A DNA stretch of 64,000 bases from assembly GCF_034343125.1 (NCBI RefSeq), contig NZ_CP139957.1:891001-955000 (forward strand), written 5' to 3'. The stretch is from Caldicellulosiruptor danielii (GTDB lineage: Bacteria > Bacillota > Thermoanaerobacteria > Caldicellulosiruptorales > Caldicellulosiruptoraceae). The notes beneath the pieces are model-generated. The model saw nothing but the letters and a program-made list of their open reading frames with translations. It made no database searches and was not told where the DNA came from. A program made the position numbers and the translations under genes. Shown piece by piece: positions 18,455-27,133 of this stretch (within the stretch, counting starts at the first letter, position 1; each line of letters opens with the position of its first letter).

Positions 18455-20125
18455 ATGTCAAAAAAATTAAAATCTTTTGCGTGGTTTGTCTGTTTTGTAT
18501 TTATTTTTTCAAGTCTTGTTACATTCCCAAGTTTAAAATCTAATTCTGTGAAAGCGGCTTCAAGCACTCAACCCGTGAAGACATTGACATTTTTCTATGG
18601 CGACTCTAATGCAGACCCCCATCCAGACCTATTTAGCACGCCAATCGGTAAAGAGATTACAAAGCTTACAGGTGTAAAACTTAAAATCGAGTATTTAGCG
18701 GGACAGGATGAGGCAACAAAGATTGGTCTTATGTTGGCATCTGGTGATTTACCAGACTTGATTCACGGACACCAGGAGCACGGAAAATTGATTGAAGCAG
18801 GGGTATTAGTACCGCTTGATAACTATATCCAAAAATACGGAAAATATTGCAAACAAATTTACAGTGCAAAAGATTTGAAAAGACTAAAACAAAAAGACGG
18901 AAAAATTTATTTCTTATCACCGTACAGAAACGAAATAACACCAGACTTAAAACCAGATGGATTTTGGCTACCAATTGACCTTCTTGAAAAGGCAAAGTGG
19001 CCAAAGGTAAGGTATTGGGAGGATTATCAGCAGCTCATTAGAGATTATGTCAAGAAAAACCCAAAAATTGAGGGGAAACCAACCATTGGATTTACATTTA
19101 TTACAGAAAGTTGGAGATTCTTCACTTTAGAAAATCCGCCTTCATATCTTATGGGATATCAAAATGATGGTGATGTAATTGTTGATCCGAAGACATATGA
19201 AGCAAAAGTTTATTCTACAATGGAAGGTTCAAAGAGGTACTATAAAGATTTGAATAAGATGTGGAGAGAAGGGCTTATTGACAAAGAAGTATTTGTTCAA
19301 AACTATGACACATATCTTTCCAAGATTGCTCAGGGTAGAGTTGTAGGATTCTATGATCAGTGGTGGCAATTCGGATATGATGCAGAAGCTTCTTTGAGAA
19401 ATGCAAAGAAATATAACAGGATGCATATATCTTTCCCGGTAGTTTATAAAGGTGTTAAAAGAGCAAAGTATCTCATGATTCAGCCTATAGGTGCAAGAGA
19501 TGGTATTAGTATAACAAAGAAGTGTAAAGACCCTGTCACAGCATTTAAGTTCCTTGATACTCTGTGCTCTTTAGAAGCTCAAAAACTTATGTACTGGGGA
19601 ATAAAAGGTGTTGATTACAGTGTAGATAAAAACGGAAAGATGTACCTGACAGATAAGCAGAAGAAACAAAGAGAAGATCCTGTTTACAGAAAGAAACAAG
19701 GGCTTGGATACTGGTGGGTATTCCCGCATGCATATCTGAAACTGCAAGATGGAAATTACAGAGAGCCAGGATTTGACCCAGAGTACGTATACAAGAATTT
19801 CTCACCAGCTGAAAAGAAAGTTCTTGATGCTTACAAAGCTAAATATTTCATGCAACCTCCATTTACAGACCCACCACTTGAAACACCATATGGATTTGCA
19901 TGGGAAATCAATATTCCTGCTGATAGGACTGATGTAACTATTGCAACACAGAAGATGAGTGAAGTTAGAAGAAAATATCTACCACAACTTGTAATGGCTA
20001 AAACAGATGCTGACTTTGAGAGAATATGGAAAGAATATGTTCAGGCATTTGAAAAGACAAATTACAAAGTGTATGAGAAATTCAAGACAGAGATGATTCG
20101 ATGGAGAGTAAAGAATTGGAACTAA
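18455..20125 (+). CDS. Extracellular solute-binding protein of an oligosaccharide ABC transporter, copy 1
   Basis: A 556-aa LplA/YtcQ-type binding protein. A signal peptide covers about residues 1-35, ending in SVKAAS, a signal peptidase I-like site; there is no lipobox Cys at its end. The mature part starts TLTFFYGDSNADPHPDLFSTPIGKEI and contains LPDLIHG and many Trp/Tyr residues suited to sugar stacking. ATG start with GAGGAGG 7 bases upstream. A strong hairpin follows, so it may be expressed above the downstream genes. Together with copy 2 and the LplB/YtcP permeases it probably imports aldouronates (glucuronic-acid-substituted xylo-oligosaccharides), by analogy with Paenibacillus aldouronate clusters. 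Confidence 0.9.
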   Translation: MSKKLKSFAWFVCFVFIFSSLVTFPSLKSNSVKAASSTQPVKTLTFFYGDSNADPHPDLFSTPIGKEITKLTGVKLKIEYLAGQDEATKIGLMLASGDLPDLIHGHQEHGKLIEAGVLVPLDNYIQKYGKYCKQIYSAKDLKRLKQKDGKIYFLSPYRNEITPDLKPDGFWLPIDLLEKAKWPKVRYWEDYQQLIRDYVKKNPKIEGKPTIGFTFITESWRFFTLENPPSYLMGYQNDGDVIVDPKTYEAKVYSTMEGSKRYYKDLNKMWREGLIDKEVFVQNYDTYLSKIAQGRVVGFYDQWWQFGYDAEASLRNAKKYNRMHISFPVVYKGVKRAKYLMIQPIGARDGISITKKCKDPVTAFKFLDTLCSLEAQKLMYWGIKGVDYSVDKNGKMYLTDKQKKQREDPVYRKKQGLGYWWVFPHAYLKLQDGNYREPGFDPEYVYKNFSPAEKKVLDAYKAKYFMQPPFTDPPLETPYGFAWEINIPADRTDVTIATQKMSEVRRKYLPQLVMAKTDADFERIWKEYVQAFEKTNYKVYEKFKTEMIRWRVKNWN

Positions 20126-20150
20126 ACTTGGAATAAATTTGTGGTATATT

Positions 20151-20196
20151 TTATAGGGAAGACCTCATATTTTAGAGGTCTTCCCTATAAATTTTT
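20151..20196 (+). terminator. Terminator or attenuator after binding protein 1
   Basis: A perfect 16-bp stem (20151-20166 with 20175-20190) and an 8-base loop, followed by ATTTTTG. It lies inside the cluster, so some transcripts must read through it or start again downstream. Confidence 0.85.
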
Positions 20197-20236
20197 GTAG
20201 TCTAAAAAATAATACCAATAAAGGAGGAGGGTTCTC

Positions 20237-21322
20237 GTGGACTTATCTAAATTTGATGTAAAAAAATTTTGGGAAGAAAATGATTTTTGCCGGTTGAATT
20301 TTGACAAAAAGACAAGGATTCCTATACACTTTTGGCTTGACGACCATTTTTTGTTTGAGCTACTTGGTCCTTTTTCAACAGTTGATTATTACTCTGACAA
20401 ATCATACAGGCTTCAAATTCATAAAAATGCTAATGATATTTTGGAAAGAGAACTTGGAAGGAGATTTTATTCAGAAGAAGAGCTTGACCCTCCAGAGCCA
20501 GTAAGATTTGAGGTTGTAATGGGTTCAAAGGTTGTGATATCAGAAGGTGGAACGCCTTGGCTTGAGCCGGCAATTGGAAGTTTAGATGAGATAAAAAGCT
20601 TTATAGAAAAGATGGAGAGGATTGACGTAAAAAAGGTTATTACACCTGAACTTTTGAAGGCAAAAGAAGATTACGAGAATCTAACTGGCAGGAAACTAAG
20701 ATGGGGTCATATGACAAGAGGACCTGCTACAATTGCAACAAGTTTATTGGGCACAACAAATCTTTGTATGTTACTCATGGATGAGCCAGAGCTTATGGAT
20801 GAGTTTTTTAAAATATTAAAGGAAAAACTTGTGGAGTATATAAAGAATTTAAGAAGTTATTGTGAAGTTGAATATAACGGAATTGCAATTAATGATGATA
20901 ACTGCTTTTTGTTTTCGCCCAAGCTTTATGAAAGATACTGTGCACCCATCTTAGAGAGTTTGTTTAAAAACTTCGCGCCAAGAGAAAATGACACGCGCTA
21001 TCAACATTCTGATAGCAATATGCAGCACCTAATACCAATTTTAAATGAACTTGGTGTAAACAGCGTTAATTTTGGACCTGAAATTCACCCTGCTACCATA
21101 AGAAAACTCATGCCACATGCATTGATTTATGGGCAGATGCCACCATTTGTGTTAAGAAACGGAAGCGCAGAAGAAATTATTGAATATGTAAAGAGAGATA
21201 TGCAAGTTTTAAAAGAAGATGGAAACTTTATCGAAACACCTGCAGGTTCTGTTGCTTCAGGTACTCCTCTTGAGAATATCAAAATATACATGTGGGCTGT
21301 TCAAGAATTTGGGAAAATATAG
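20237..21322 (+). CDS. URO-D superfamily protein (uroporphyrinogen decarboxylase/corrinoid methyltransferase-like)
   Basis: 361 aa, recognised as a URO-D superfamily TIM barrel by overall pattern: an N-terminal cap, GHMTRGPATIATSLLGTTNLCMLLMDEPELMDEF (the 'helical pair' typical of MtaA/CmuA-like and URO-D proteins), the DDNCFLFSPKLYERY segment, QHSDSNMQHLIPILNELGVNSVNFGPE and a closing TPAGSVASGTPLENIKIY. It lacks the N-terminal substrate-arginine motif of HemE, so it is not a haem enzyme. GTG start with AAGGAGGAGGG upstream. It lies between two paralogous binding proteins of a sugar transporter, suggesting a part in carbohydrate metabolism; the reaction is unknown. Confidence 0.8.
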   Translation: MDLSKFDVKKFWEENDFCRLNFDKKTRIPIHFWLDDHFLFELLGPFSTVDYYSDKSYRLQIHKNANDILERELGRRFYSEEELDPPEPVRFEVVMGSKVVISEGGTPWLEPAIGSLDEIKSFIEKMERIDVKKVITPELLKAKEDYENLTGRKLRWGHMTRGPATIATSLLGTTNLCMLLMDEPELMDEFFKILKEKLVEYIKNLRSYCEVEYNGIAINDDNCFLFSPKLYERYCAPILESLFKNFAPRENDTRYQHSDSNMQHLIPILNELGVNSVNFGPEIHPATIRKLMPHALIYGQMPPFVLRNGSAEEIIEYVKRDMQVLKEDGNFIETPAGSVASGTPLENIKIYMWAVQEFGKI

Positions 21323-21326
21323 TTTT

Positions 21327-21354
21327 TTGACATATCAATTTTATGGGGTAAATA
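21327..21354 (+). promoter_or_regulatory. Candidate promoter before binding protein 2
   Basis: Consensus TTGACA at 21327-21332, 16-base spacer, TAAATA at 21349-21354, about 107 bases before the gene. It would restart transcription after the upstream hairpin. Confidence 0.5.
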
Positions 21355-21461
21355 TGTTAGATTTTAAGGGTTGTTTTTATCTAAATACTATGTAAAATGA
21401 ACAGTAGAGGATGATAATTGTTCATCCTAAATAAAAATTCAAGGAGAGGAGGCGTGCAAAT

Positions 21462-23138
21462 TTGAAATTTGTAAGAAAAATCTCAGTTGTGGTAGCACTT
21501 GTTTTCATTATCTCTGCGGTGCTGACTGGGATTGTACCTGTATCTTCCCAGAAGGTTGAAGGTGCATCAAAAAAGGTTGTAACATTTACAATGTTTAGTG
21601 CAGATGCAACAGTACAATATCACCCAGATATCTTTAGCACTGCTATTGGTCAGGAAATTACTAAAAAGACTGGTGTGAGACTAAAAATCGAACACTTTGT
21701 AGGAATGGACCAAGCAACAAAAATATCGCTTATGCTTGCCTCTGGAGACTTGCCAGACCTTGTGTATGGTAGCGGTGAACACAAACAGTTTATTCAGAAC
21801 AAGGCATTGGTTCCTCTGGACAATTATATTGAAAAATATGGGCAGTGGACAAAGAAGGCTTATTCTTCTGCTGATTTGAAAAAATTGCGCCAGGCAGATG
21901 GACACATTTACTTCTTGAGCTACACAAGAGGAGAAGTTTCACCGAGCTCTATGGGCGAAGGTTTATATGTAATGATTGATATGCTACAAAAGAATAATTG
22001 GCCAAGGTTAAAGTACTGGGAAGATTTAGTACCAATGCTCAGAAACTATGTCAAGAAATATCCAAAGTATAAAGGCATGCCTGTAATAGGTATGTCGGCA
22101 ATTACAGAAGGTGCAAGATTTTATGTAATTCAAGACCCGGCTACAGGGTTGAATGGTTTGATTGCAGATACAGTCCAAGTTGACCCCAAGACATATAAAG
22201 CAAGCTATGACCCTGCAGGAATAGGAATGTATAAAGCATACAAAGCGTTAAATGCTCTCTGGAATGAAGGTCTTTTTGATAAAGAAGCTTTTGTTCAAAC
22301 GTATGACCAATGGGCAGCAAAAGTTGCTCAAGGTAGAGTTGTAACAAGCTGGGGAAGGTCATGGCATTTCAACACAGCATTCAATACTTTAAGAAAGAAC
22401 AATGAAGACGATAGAATCCTTGTTCCATTTGGTATTGTATTCAAAGGTGTTAAAAAGTCAAGATATGTTATGCTTCAGTCAATCGGAACGCGAGATGGAG
22501 TAAGTATTACAAAGAAATGTAAAGACCCTGTAAGAGCGTTCCAGTTTTTAGACCAGCTTCTGAATCCAGAAGTACAAAAACTTATGTTCTGGGGTATTAA
22601 AGGAAGGGACTATCTTGTTGATAAGAAAGGCAAAATGTACAGAACTCAAGCTATGATCGACAAAGCAAGAGATCCTGTTTATCAGAAACAGGAAGGACTT
22701 GGCTACTGGAACATTTATCCAAGATGGCAGCTGAAACTTCCAGATGGAAACTATGTAAAACCTGAGCTTGATCCTAACATAGCATATATGCAATGGGCAC
22801 CCGCGCAAAAGAAAGTTCTTGATGCTTATAAGGCAAAAACCTTTGTTGAGCCGCCATTTGCAGATGAACCTGAATCTCCACCTTGGGGATATGCTTGGGA
22901 AATTAACATTCCACCAGAAAAGCAAAAAGAAATTCAAGTACCACTCAATATTGCTAACGACCTTGCAAGAAAGTATATACCAATGCTTATAATGGCTCCA
23001 AAAGGCAAATATGATGAGATATGGAACAAATATAAGGCAGAAGTTAGAGCAAAGATAAACACAAAGCCAATTGAAGAATTCTATACACAAGAAATGAGAC
23101 AGAGAATGGCAGATTGGTATGGAATTAAAGTTAAGTAA
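21462..23138 (+). CDS. Extracellular solute-binding protein of an oligosaccharide ABC transporter, copy 2
   Basis: A 558-aa paralog of the protein at 18455-20125; the two align along their whole length (shared blocks include HPD-x-FSTxIG, LPDL, GISITKKCKDPV versus GVSITKKCKDPV, and KKVLDAYKAK). A signal peptide spans about residues 1-36 with a KVEGAS cleavage region; it also has no lipobox. TTG start with AAGGAGAGGAGG upstream. It directly precedes the permeases, so it is the more likely cognate binding protein; the pair may bind oligomers differing in length or decoration (inference). Confidence 0.9.
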   Translation: MKFVRKISVVVALVFIISAVLTGIVPVSSQKVEGASKKVVTFTMFSADATVQYHPDIFSTAIGQEITKKTGVRLKIEHFVGMDQATKISLMLASGDLPDLVYGSGEHKQFIQNKALVPLDNYIEKYGQWTKKAYSSADLKKLRQADGHIYFLSYTRGEVSPSSMGEGLYVMIDMLQKNNWPRLKYWEDLVPMLRNYVKKYPKYKGMPVIGMSAITEGARFYVIQDPATGLNGLIADTVQVDPKTYKASYDPAGIGMYKAYKALNALWNEGLFDKEAFVQTYDQWAAKVAQGRVVTSWGRSWHFNTAFNTLRKNNEDDRILVPFGIVFKGVKKSRYVMLQSIGTRDGVSITKKCKDPVRAFQFLDQLLNPEVQKLMFWGIKGRDYLVDKKGKMYRTQAMIDKARDPVYQKQEGLGYWNIYPRWQLKLPDGNYVKPELDPNIAYMQWAPAQKKVLDAYKAKTFVEPPFADEPESPPWGYAWEINIPPEKQKEIQVPLNIANDLARKYIPMLIMAPKGKYDEIWNKYKAEVRAKINTKPIEEFYTQEMRQRMADWYGIKVK

Positions 23139-23151
23139 TACGGTGCAAAAA

Positions 23152-23200
23152 TATATAAGGGAAGAGGTAGTAAAATTGCCTCTTCCCTTATATAAAATTT
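23152..23200 (+). terminator. Terminator or attenuator after binding protein 2
   Basis: A perfect 16-bp stem (23152-23167 with 23179-23194), 11-base loop and a following A/T-rich tract. Its GGGAAGA core resembles the hairpin after binding protein 1. It would set the binding protein in excess over the permeases. Confidence 0.85.
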
Positions 23201-23273
23201 TAGTTGTTTAGTATTTGTTTTCATGGGTACTTACAATATAGAGGTATAAAAGTTTTCAAAGGAGGTAATTGCT

Positions 23274-24212
23274 TTGGACGCAGTATATTACACCGAGTCG
23301 AAAAAAACTTTTTGGCAGAAGGTAAAGGAGCAAAAAGAATTAGTTTTAATGATATTCCCATTTGTACTGTATGTTATACTGTTTCACTACATACCTCTTT
23401 GGTGGTGGGTCATTGCATTTAAAGAATACAGGCCTTTCCAAGGTGTTTGGGGTTCAGAGTGGGTAGGCCTGCAACAATTTAAAGATTTATTTAGTGATTC
23501 TGGTTTTTGGCTTGCTATGAGAAATACACTTGTAATAAGCTTTTTGAAATTAATTACTTCTTTTGCAGCAGCGATAACTCTTGCACTTATGTTAAACGAA
23601 GTAAAGAATATGTTATTTAAAAGAACTATTCAAACAATTTCATATCTTCCCCACTTTGTTTCTTGGGTTGTGGCGGCAAGTATTGTCATAAGTGTGCTTT
23701 CACCTGAATCTGGTATACTCAACCAAATTTTAATGTCACTTAAAATAATAAAACAACCAATCGTTTGGATGGGTGAAGGACATTATTTCTGGTGGATATT
23801 GGCTCTCTCAAATGTTTGGAAGGAAACAGGATGGAATGCTATAGTGTATTTGGCTGCAATGACAAGTATTGACCCGGAACTTTATGATGCTGCGAGTGTA
23901 GATGGTTGTGGAAGATTGCAAAAGATAAGGTATGTAACACTTCCGGGAATTGCACCGACAATTAGCATGCTTCTTATTCTCAATGTTGGTTGGCTTTTGA
24001 ATGCTGGTTTTGAACAGGTTCTTTTGCTCAGAAACCCGCTTGTTCAGGATTACTCTCAAATTCTTGACACATACGTTCTTGACTATGGTATTACAATGTA
24101 CAGATATTCATATGCTACAGCTGCTGGTATGTTTAAGAGTGTTGTAAGTATATTTCTTGTTTTATTAGCAAACAAGATTGCTGCAAAGTTGAATGCATCC
24201 ACTGTGGTATAG
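23274..24212 (+). CDS. ABC transporter permease, LplB type
   Basis: A 312-aa integral membrane permease of the MalF/LplB group with about six TM helices. The cytosolic start is followed by LVLMIFPFVLYVILFHYIPLWWWVIAFKEY, typical of LplB-type proteins, and the ATPase-docking EAA loop is DPELYDAASVDGCGRLQKIRYVTLPGI. TTG start with AAAGGAGGTAA upstream. It pairs with the permease 50 bases downstream. No ATPase is encoded nearby; such transporters commonly share a general MsmK-type ATPase made elsewhere. Confidence 0.95.
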   Translation: MDAVYYTESKKTFWQKVKEQKELVLMIFPFVLYVILFHYIPLWWWVIAFKEYRPFQGVWGSEWVGLQQFKDLFSDSGFWLAMRNTLVISFLKLITSFAAAITLALMLNEVKNMLFKRTIQTISYLPHFVSWVVAASIVISVLSPESGILNQILMSLKIIKQPIVWMGEGHYFWWILALSNVWKETGWNAIVYLAAMTSIDPELYDAASVDGCGRLQKIRYVTLPGIAPTISMLLILNVGWLLNAGFEQVLLLRNPLVQDYSQILDTYVLDYGITMYRYSYATAAGMFKSVVSIFLVLLANKIAAKLNASTVV

Positions 24213-24262
24213 TAAAGTCTTGGCAATGTTTTTCAACTATATAAACAGGAGGGATATTTGAG

Positions 24263-25162
24263 ATGTTAAAGAAAAAAACAGCCGAGGATATTATTGTTGA
24301 CTTGGTTGTTTATATAAGTTTAATTTTTGTTGGTATTGTTACTTTATATCCTTTTTTGAACGTTCTTGCAATTTCGTTTAATGATGCTCTTGACACAGTT
24401 CGAGGTGGAATTTATATCTGGCCAAGAAAGTGGACTTTAAAGAACTATGAAATTATTGTTAGTAATCCACAGATTTATAATGCAGCCTTAGTATCTGTTG
24501 CAAGAACAGTTCTTGGTACAGTGCTGGGTATTATTTGCACAATGTTTGTTGCTTATCCTCTTTCACGAAAAGATTTTGTATTAAGACGCCCGTTTTCTGC
24601 AATAATGGTTTTGACCATGTATTTTGGAGCAGGTTTAATTCCCACCTACTTATTGTATAGATCATTGGGACTTTTAAACACATTTTGGGTTTATATTGTA
24701 CCAGCCCTTTTAGGAATGTTTAATGTGGTTGTGGTAAGAAGCTATATAGAGTCGCTTCCTTCAAGTTTAATTGAATCTGCTAAGATTGATGGAGCAAGTG
24801 AATTTAGAATTTTGTGGCAGATAATCTTTCCGCTTACACTGCCGGCAATTGCGACAATAGCACTTTTTATAGGAGTTGGCCATTGGAATTCGTGGTTTGA
24901 TGTATATATCTTTAATTCACAAAGACCTGACCTGAGTACCCTTCAATATGAGCTTCAAAAAATTCTGGCGTCTGTAAGTATGCAGGTTGGAAGAAATCCT
25001 GACTATCAAATGGGAGCAATGGCTGAAACTCAACAGGTTACTCCAAACTCAGTAAGAGCTAGTATGACAATTGTTGCAACAGCTCCGATTATTATGGTAT
25101 ATCCATTCTTGCAGAGATATTTTGTAAAAGGACTTACTCTTGGCAGTGTTAAAGGGGAGTAA
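24263..25162 (+). CDS. ABC transporter permease, YtcP/MalG type
   Basis: A 299-aa partner permease with about six TM helices: LVVYISLIFVGIVTLYPFLNVLAISFN at the start and the EAA loop LPSSLIESAKIDGASEFRILWQIIFPLTLP. The C terminus (PFLQRYFVKGLTLGSVKGE) is the family's standard ending. GGAGGG precedes ATG 24263. It would form the membrane heterodimer with the LplB-type protein. A 116-base gap then leads into the two-component genes, with a TATAAT at 25252-25257 that may mark a new promoter. Confidence 0.95.
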   Translation: MLKKKTAEDIIVDLVVYISLIFVGIVTLYPFLNVLAISFNDALDTVRGGIYIWPRKWTLKNYEIIVSNPQIYNAALVSVARTVLGTVLGIICTMFVAYPLSRKDFVLRRPFSAIMVLTMYFGAGLIPTYLLYRSLGLLNTFWVYIVPALLGMFNVVVVRSYIESLPSSLIESAKIDGASEFRILWQIIFPLTLPAIATIALFIGVGHWNSWFDVYIFNSQRPDLSTLQYELQKILASVSMQVGRNPDYQMGAMAETQQVTPNSVRASMTIVATAPIIMVYPFLQRYFVKGLTLGSVKGE

Positions 25163-25278
25163 TTGAGGTTGCTTAGAGTGGGTGATTTTCGCCCACTTTG
25201 ATTTATTTTTTATGGATAAATGATTCAGTTAATCTTCTAAGAGTATTATGATATAATTAAACTTAGGAGACATAAAGC

Positions 25279-27117
25279 TTGTGGTGGAACAAAGTGTTAA
25301 AAAAATTTTTTAAATTTTCAAAAGAAAGGCTACTTGATAAATTAGATAATCTTTCTGTCCGAAAGAAGTTACTACTTGTATATATTCTTTGTGTTTTAAT
25401 CCCCACAATAGTGAGCCATTTTATTTTTACCATTTTCATTGTAAAGAATCTTCAGCAGCAGAAAATAACTCAGATAAAGAGTGCCTTTAATATCTTAAAT
25501 ACAAATGTGAAAAGGGTTATTGATGAAGCTATATTGTACTCAAATACATTGTATACCGATGATTTGCTCAACGATATGCTTGACATTGATTATCAGGGAA
25601 TGGAAGATTTTTACTCAAATTATGTTCAGTACTTAAGAAATAGGATATACCAGGGTAGAAATGTGTATTCGAATATTGCTCGCGTTACAATATATACAAA
25701 TAATCCCACAATTTTGAACAGTGATGGTTATAGAAAACTAAATGTTCAAGAAGTGAAGGATTGGTATGAAAAAGTAATTAATAATCAACAGGGGATAGTC
25801 GTAATACCTACCAGCGACAATAGTGTAAATGGAGAAGAAGGATATGTGTCACTGATAAGAAATCTCAATCAATACGAGCAAAGAAGCACGTCAACAGGGA
25901 ACAATAGCAAATATACCAAAATAGCCAAAATTGATATTTATCTTTCAAGCTTTTTCAATTCCATAAATTTTGAGGTATTTGGTGGAGAGATTTACTTGCT
26001 GGAAAGCAACAACAGAATAATTGCAGCCCATACATACAATAATCTAATTTTCACTAAGCCGTTTGTGAAATTTGAAGCGAGTAAATTTGTACCAAAAGGG
26101 TCGTACGTATTTGTAAATAATCTGGATATAACTCTTTTGAGTGGCTGGAAACTGGTGGGTGTATTTTCGCGTTCGTATATGATGGGCGAAATATACCGAG
26201 CTATAGAGTTTATATTACTTATTTCGCTTTTGAGCTTGATATTTGCAACCTTTTTGATAAGGCTTATTACTTCTTCCATATCAAATAGATTAGAGCTTTT
26301 GGAAAGGCACATAAGAAAGGTTAAAAAGCAGCGCTTCGAGATTCTGACATGCAAGGAAGGGAACGATGAGATTGGCAACCTGATAAGGGAATTTAACAAT
26401 ATGACAGTAAGACTCAAGGAACTGATAGAAAAGGAAATGCTTTCTGAAATTCAAAAGAAGACACTTGAAGTAGAAAAGAAACAGGCAGAAATAAATGCTT
26501 TGCAAAGTCAAATAAATCCACATTTCCTTTTCAATACACTGGATTCTATAAGAATGCGCTCTGTTTTAAAAAATGAACTGGAGACAGCTGAAATTATTAA
26601 GTACTTGACAAGGACTTTAAGAAGACTTATTTATTGGGGAAATGATATAACCACAGTTCAGGAAGAAATCAATTTTGTAGAAGATTTTTTGAAAATACAG
26701 CAATACAGATTTGGTGAAAAGTTGACATACGAAATATTTGTAGAAGAAGATGCTAAAAACTGTTTAATTCCCAAGATGACAATTCAGCCGCTTGTTGAAA
26801 ATGCATGTATACATGGTATAGAGGAAAAAGAAGATGATGGCAAAGTAACGGTTAGAGTAAAAAAAGAGGGTATAAAATTAATGATAGAAGTTGCTGACAA
26901 CGGGATAGGGATGGACGAGAAAAAACTTGAAGAGCTTTATGCTAATATTAACAATCCATTATATGATAAAAGTATTGGACTTAAAAATGTTTACAGAAGA
27001 TTGATGCTGTATTACAACGACAATGCTGAGTTTTATATTGAAAGTTCTATCAAAAAAGGCACAAAGGTTATTATCAAACTTCCTTTAGAGTTGCCAGCAT
27101 TTGCTTATAAAATATAG
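25279..27117 (+). CDS. YesM-family sensor histidine kinase
   Basis: 612 aa. Two TM helices (about residues 30-55 and 305-325) flank an extracellular sensor of about 250 residues; then a HAMP segment, a coiled-coil linker (KKTLEVEKKQAEINALQ) and a His_kinase domain with phospho-acceptor H415 in SQINPHFLFNTLDS. The HATPase part has PLVENACIHGIE and DNGIGMD. TTG start with AGGAG upstream. YesM/YesN pairs next to LplABC-type transporters usually control the transporter and glycosidase genes in response to oligosaccharides; here it immediately precedes its AraC-type response regulator. Confidence 0.93.
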   Translation: MWWNKVLKKFFKFSKERLLDKLDNLSVRKKLLLVYILCVLIPTIVSHFIFTIFIVKNLQQQKITQIKSAFNILNTNVKRVIDEAILYSNTLYTDDLLNDMLDIDYQGMEDFYSNYVQYLRNRIYQGRNVYSNIARVTIYTNNPTILNSDGYRKLNVQEVKDWYEKVINNQQGIVVIPTSDNSVNGEEGYVSLIRNLNQYEQRSTSTGNNSKYTKIAKIDIYLSSFFNSINFEVFGGEIYLLESNNRIIAAHTYNNLIFTKPFVKFEASKFVPKGSYVFVNNLDITLLSGWKLVGVFSRSYMMGEIYRAIEFILLISLLSLIFATFLIRLITSSISNRLELLERHIRKVKKQRFEILTCKEGNDEIGNLIREFNNMTVRLKELIEKEMLSEIQKKTLEVEKKQAEINALQSQINPHFLFNTLDSIRMRSVLKNELETAEIIKYLTRTLRRLIYWGNDITTVQEEINFVEDFLKIQQYRFGEKLTYEIFVEEDAKNCLIPKMTIQPLVENACIHGIEEKEDDGKVTVRVKKEGIKLMIEVADNGIGMDEKKLEELYANINNPLYDKSIGLKNVYRRLMLYYNDNAEFYIESSIKKGTKVIIKLPLELPAFAYKI

Positions 27118-27133
27118 TGAGGGTGTGCAAAAC

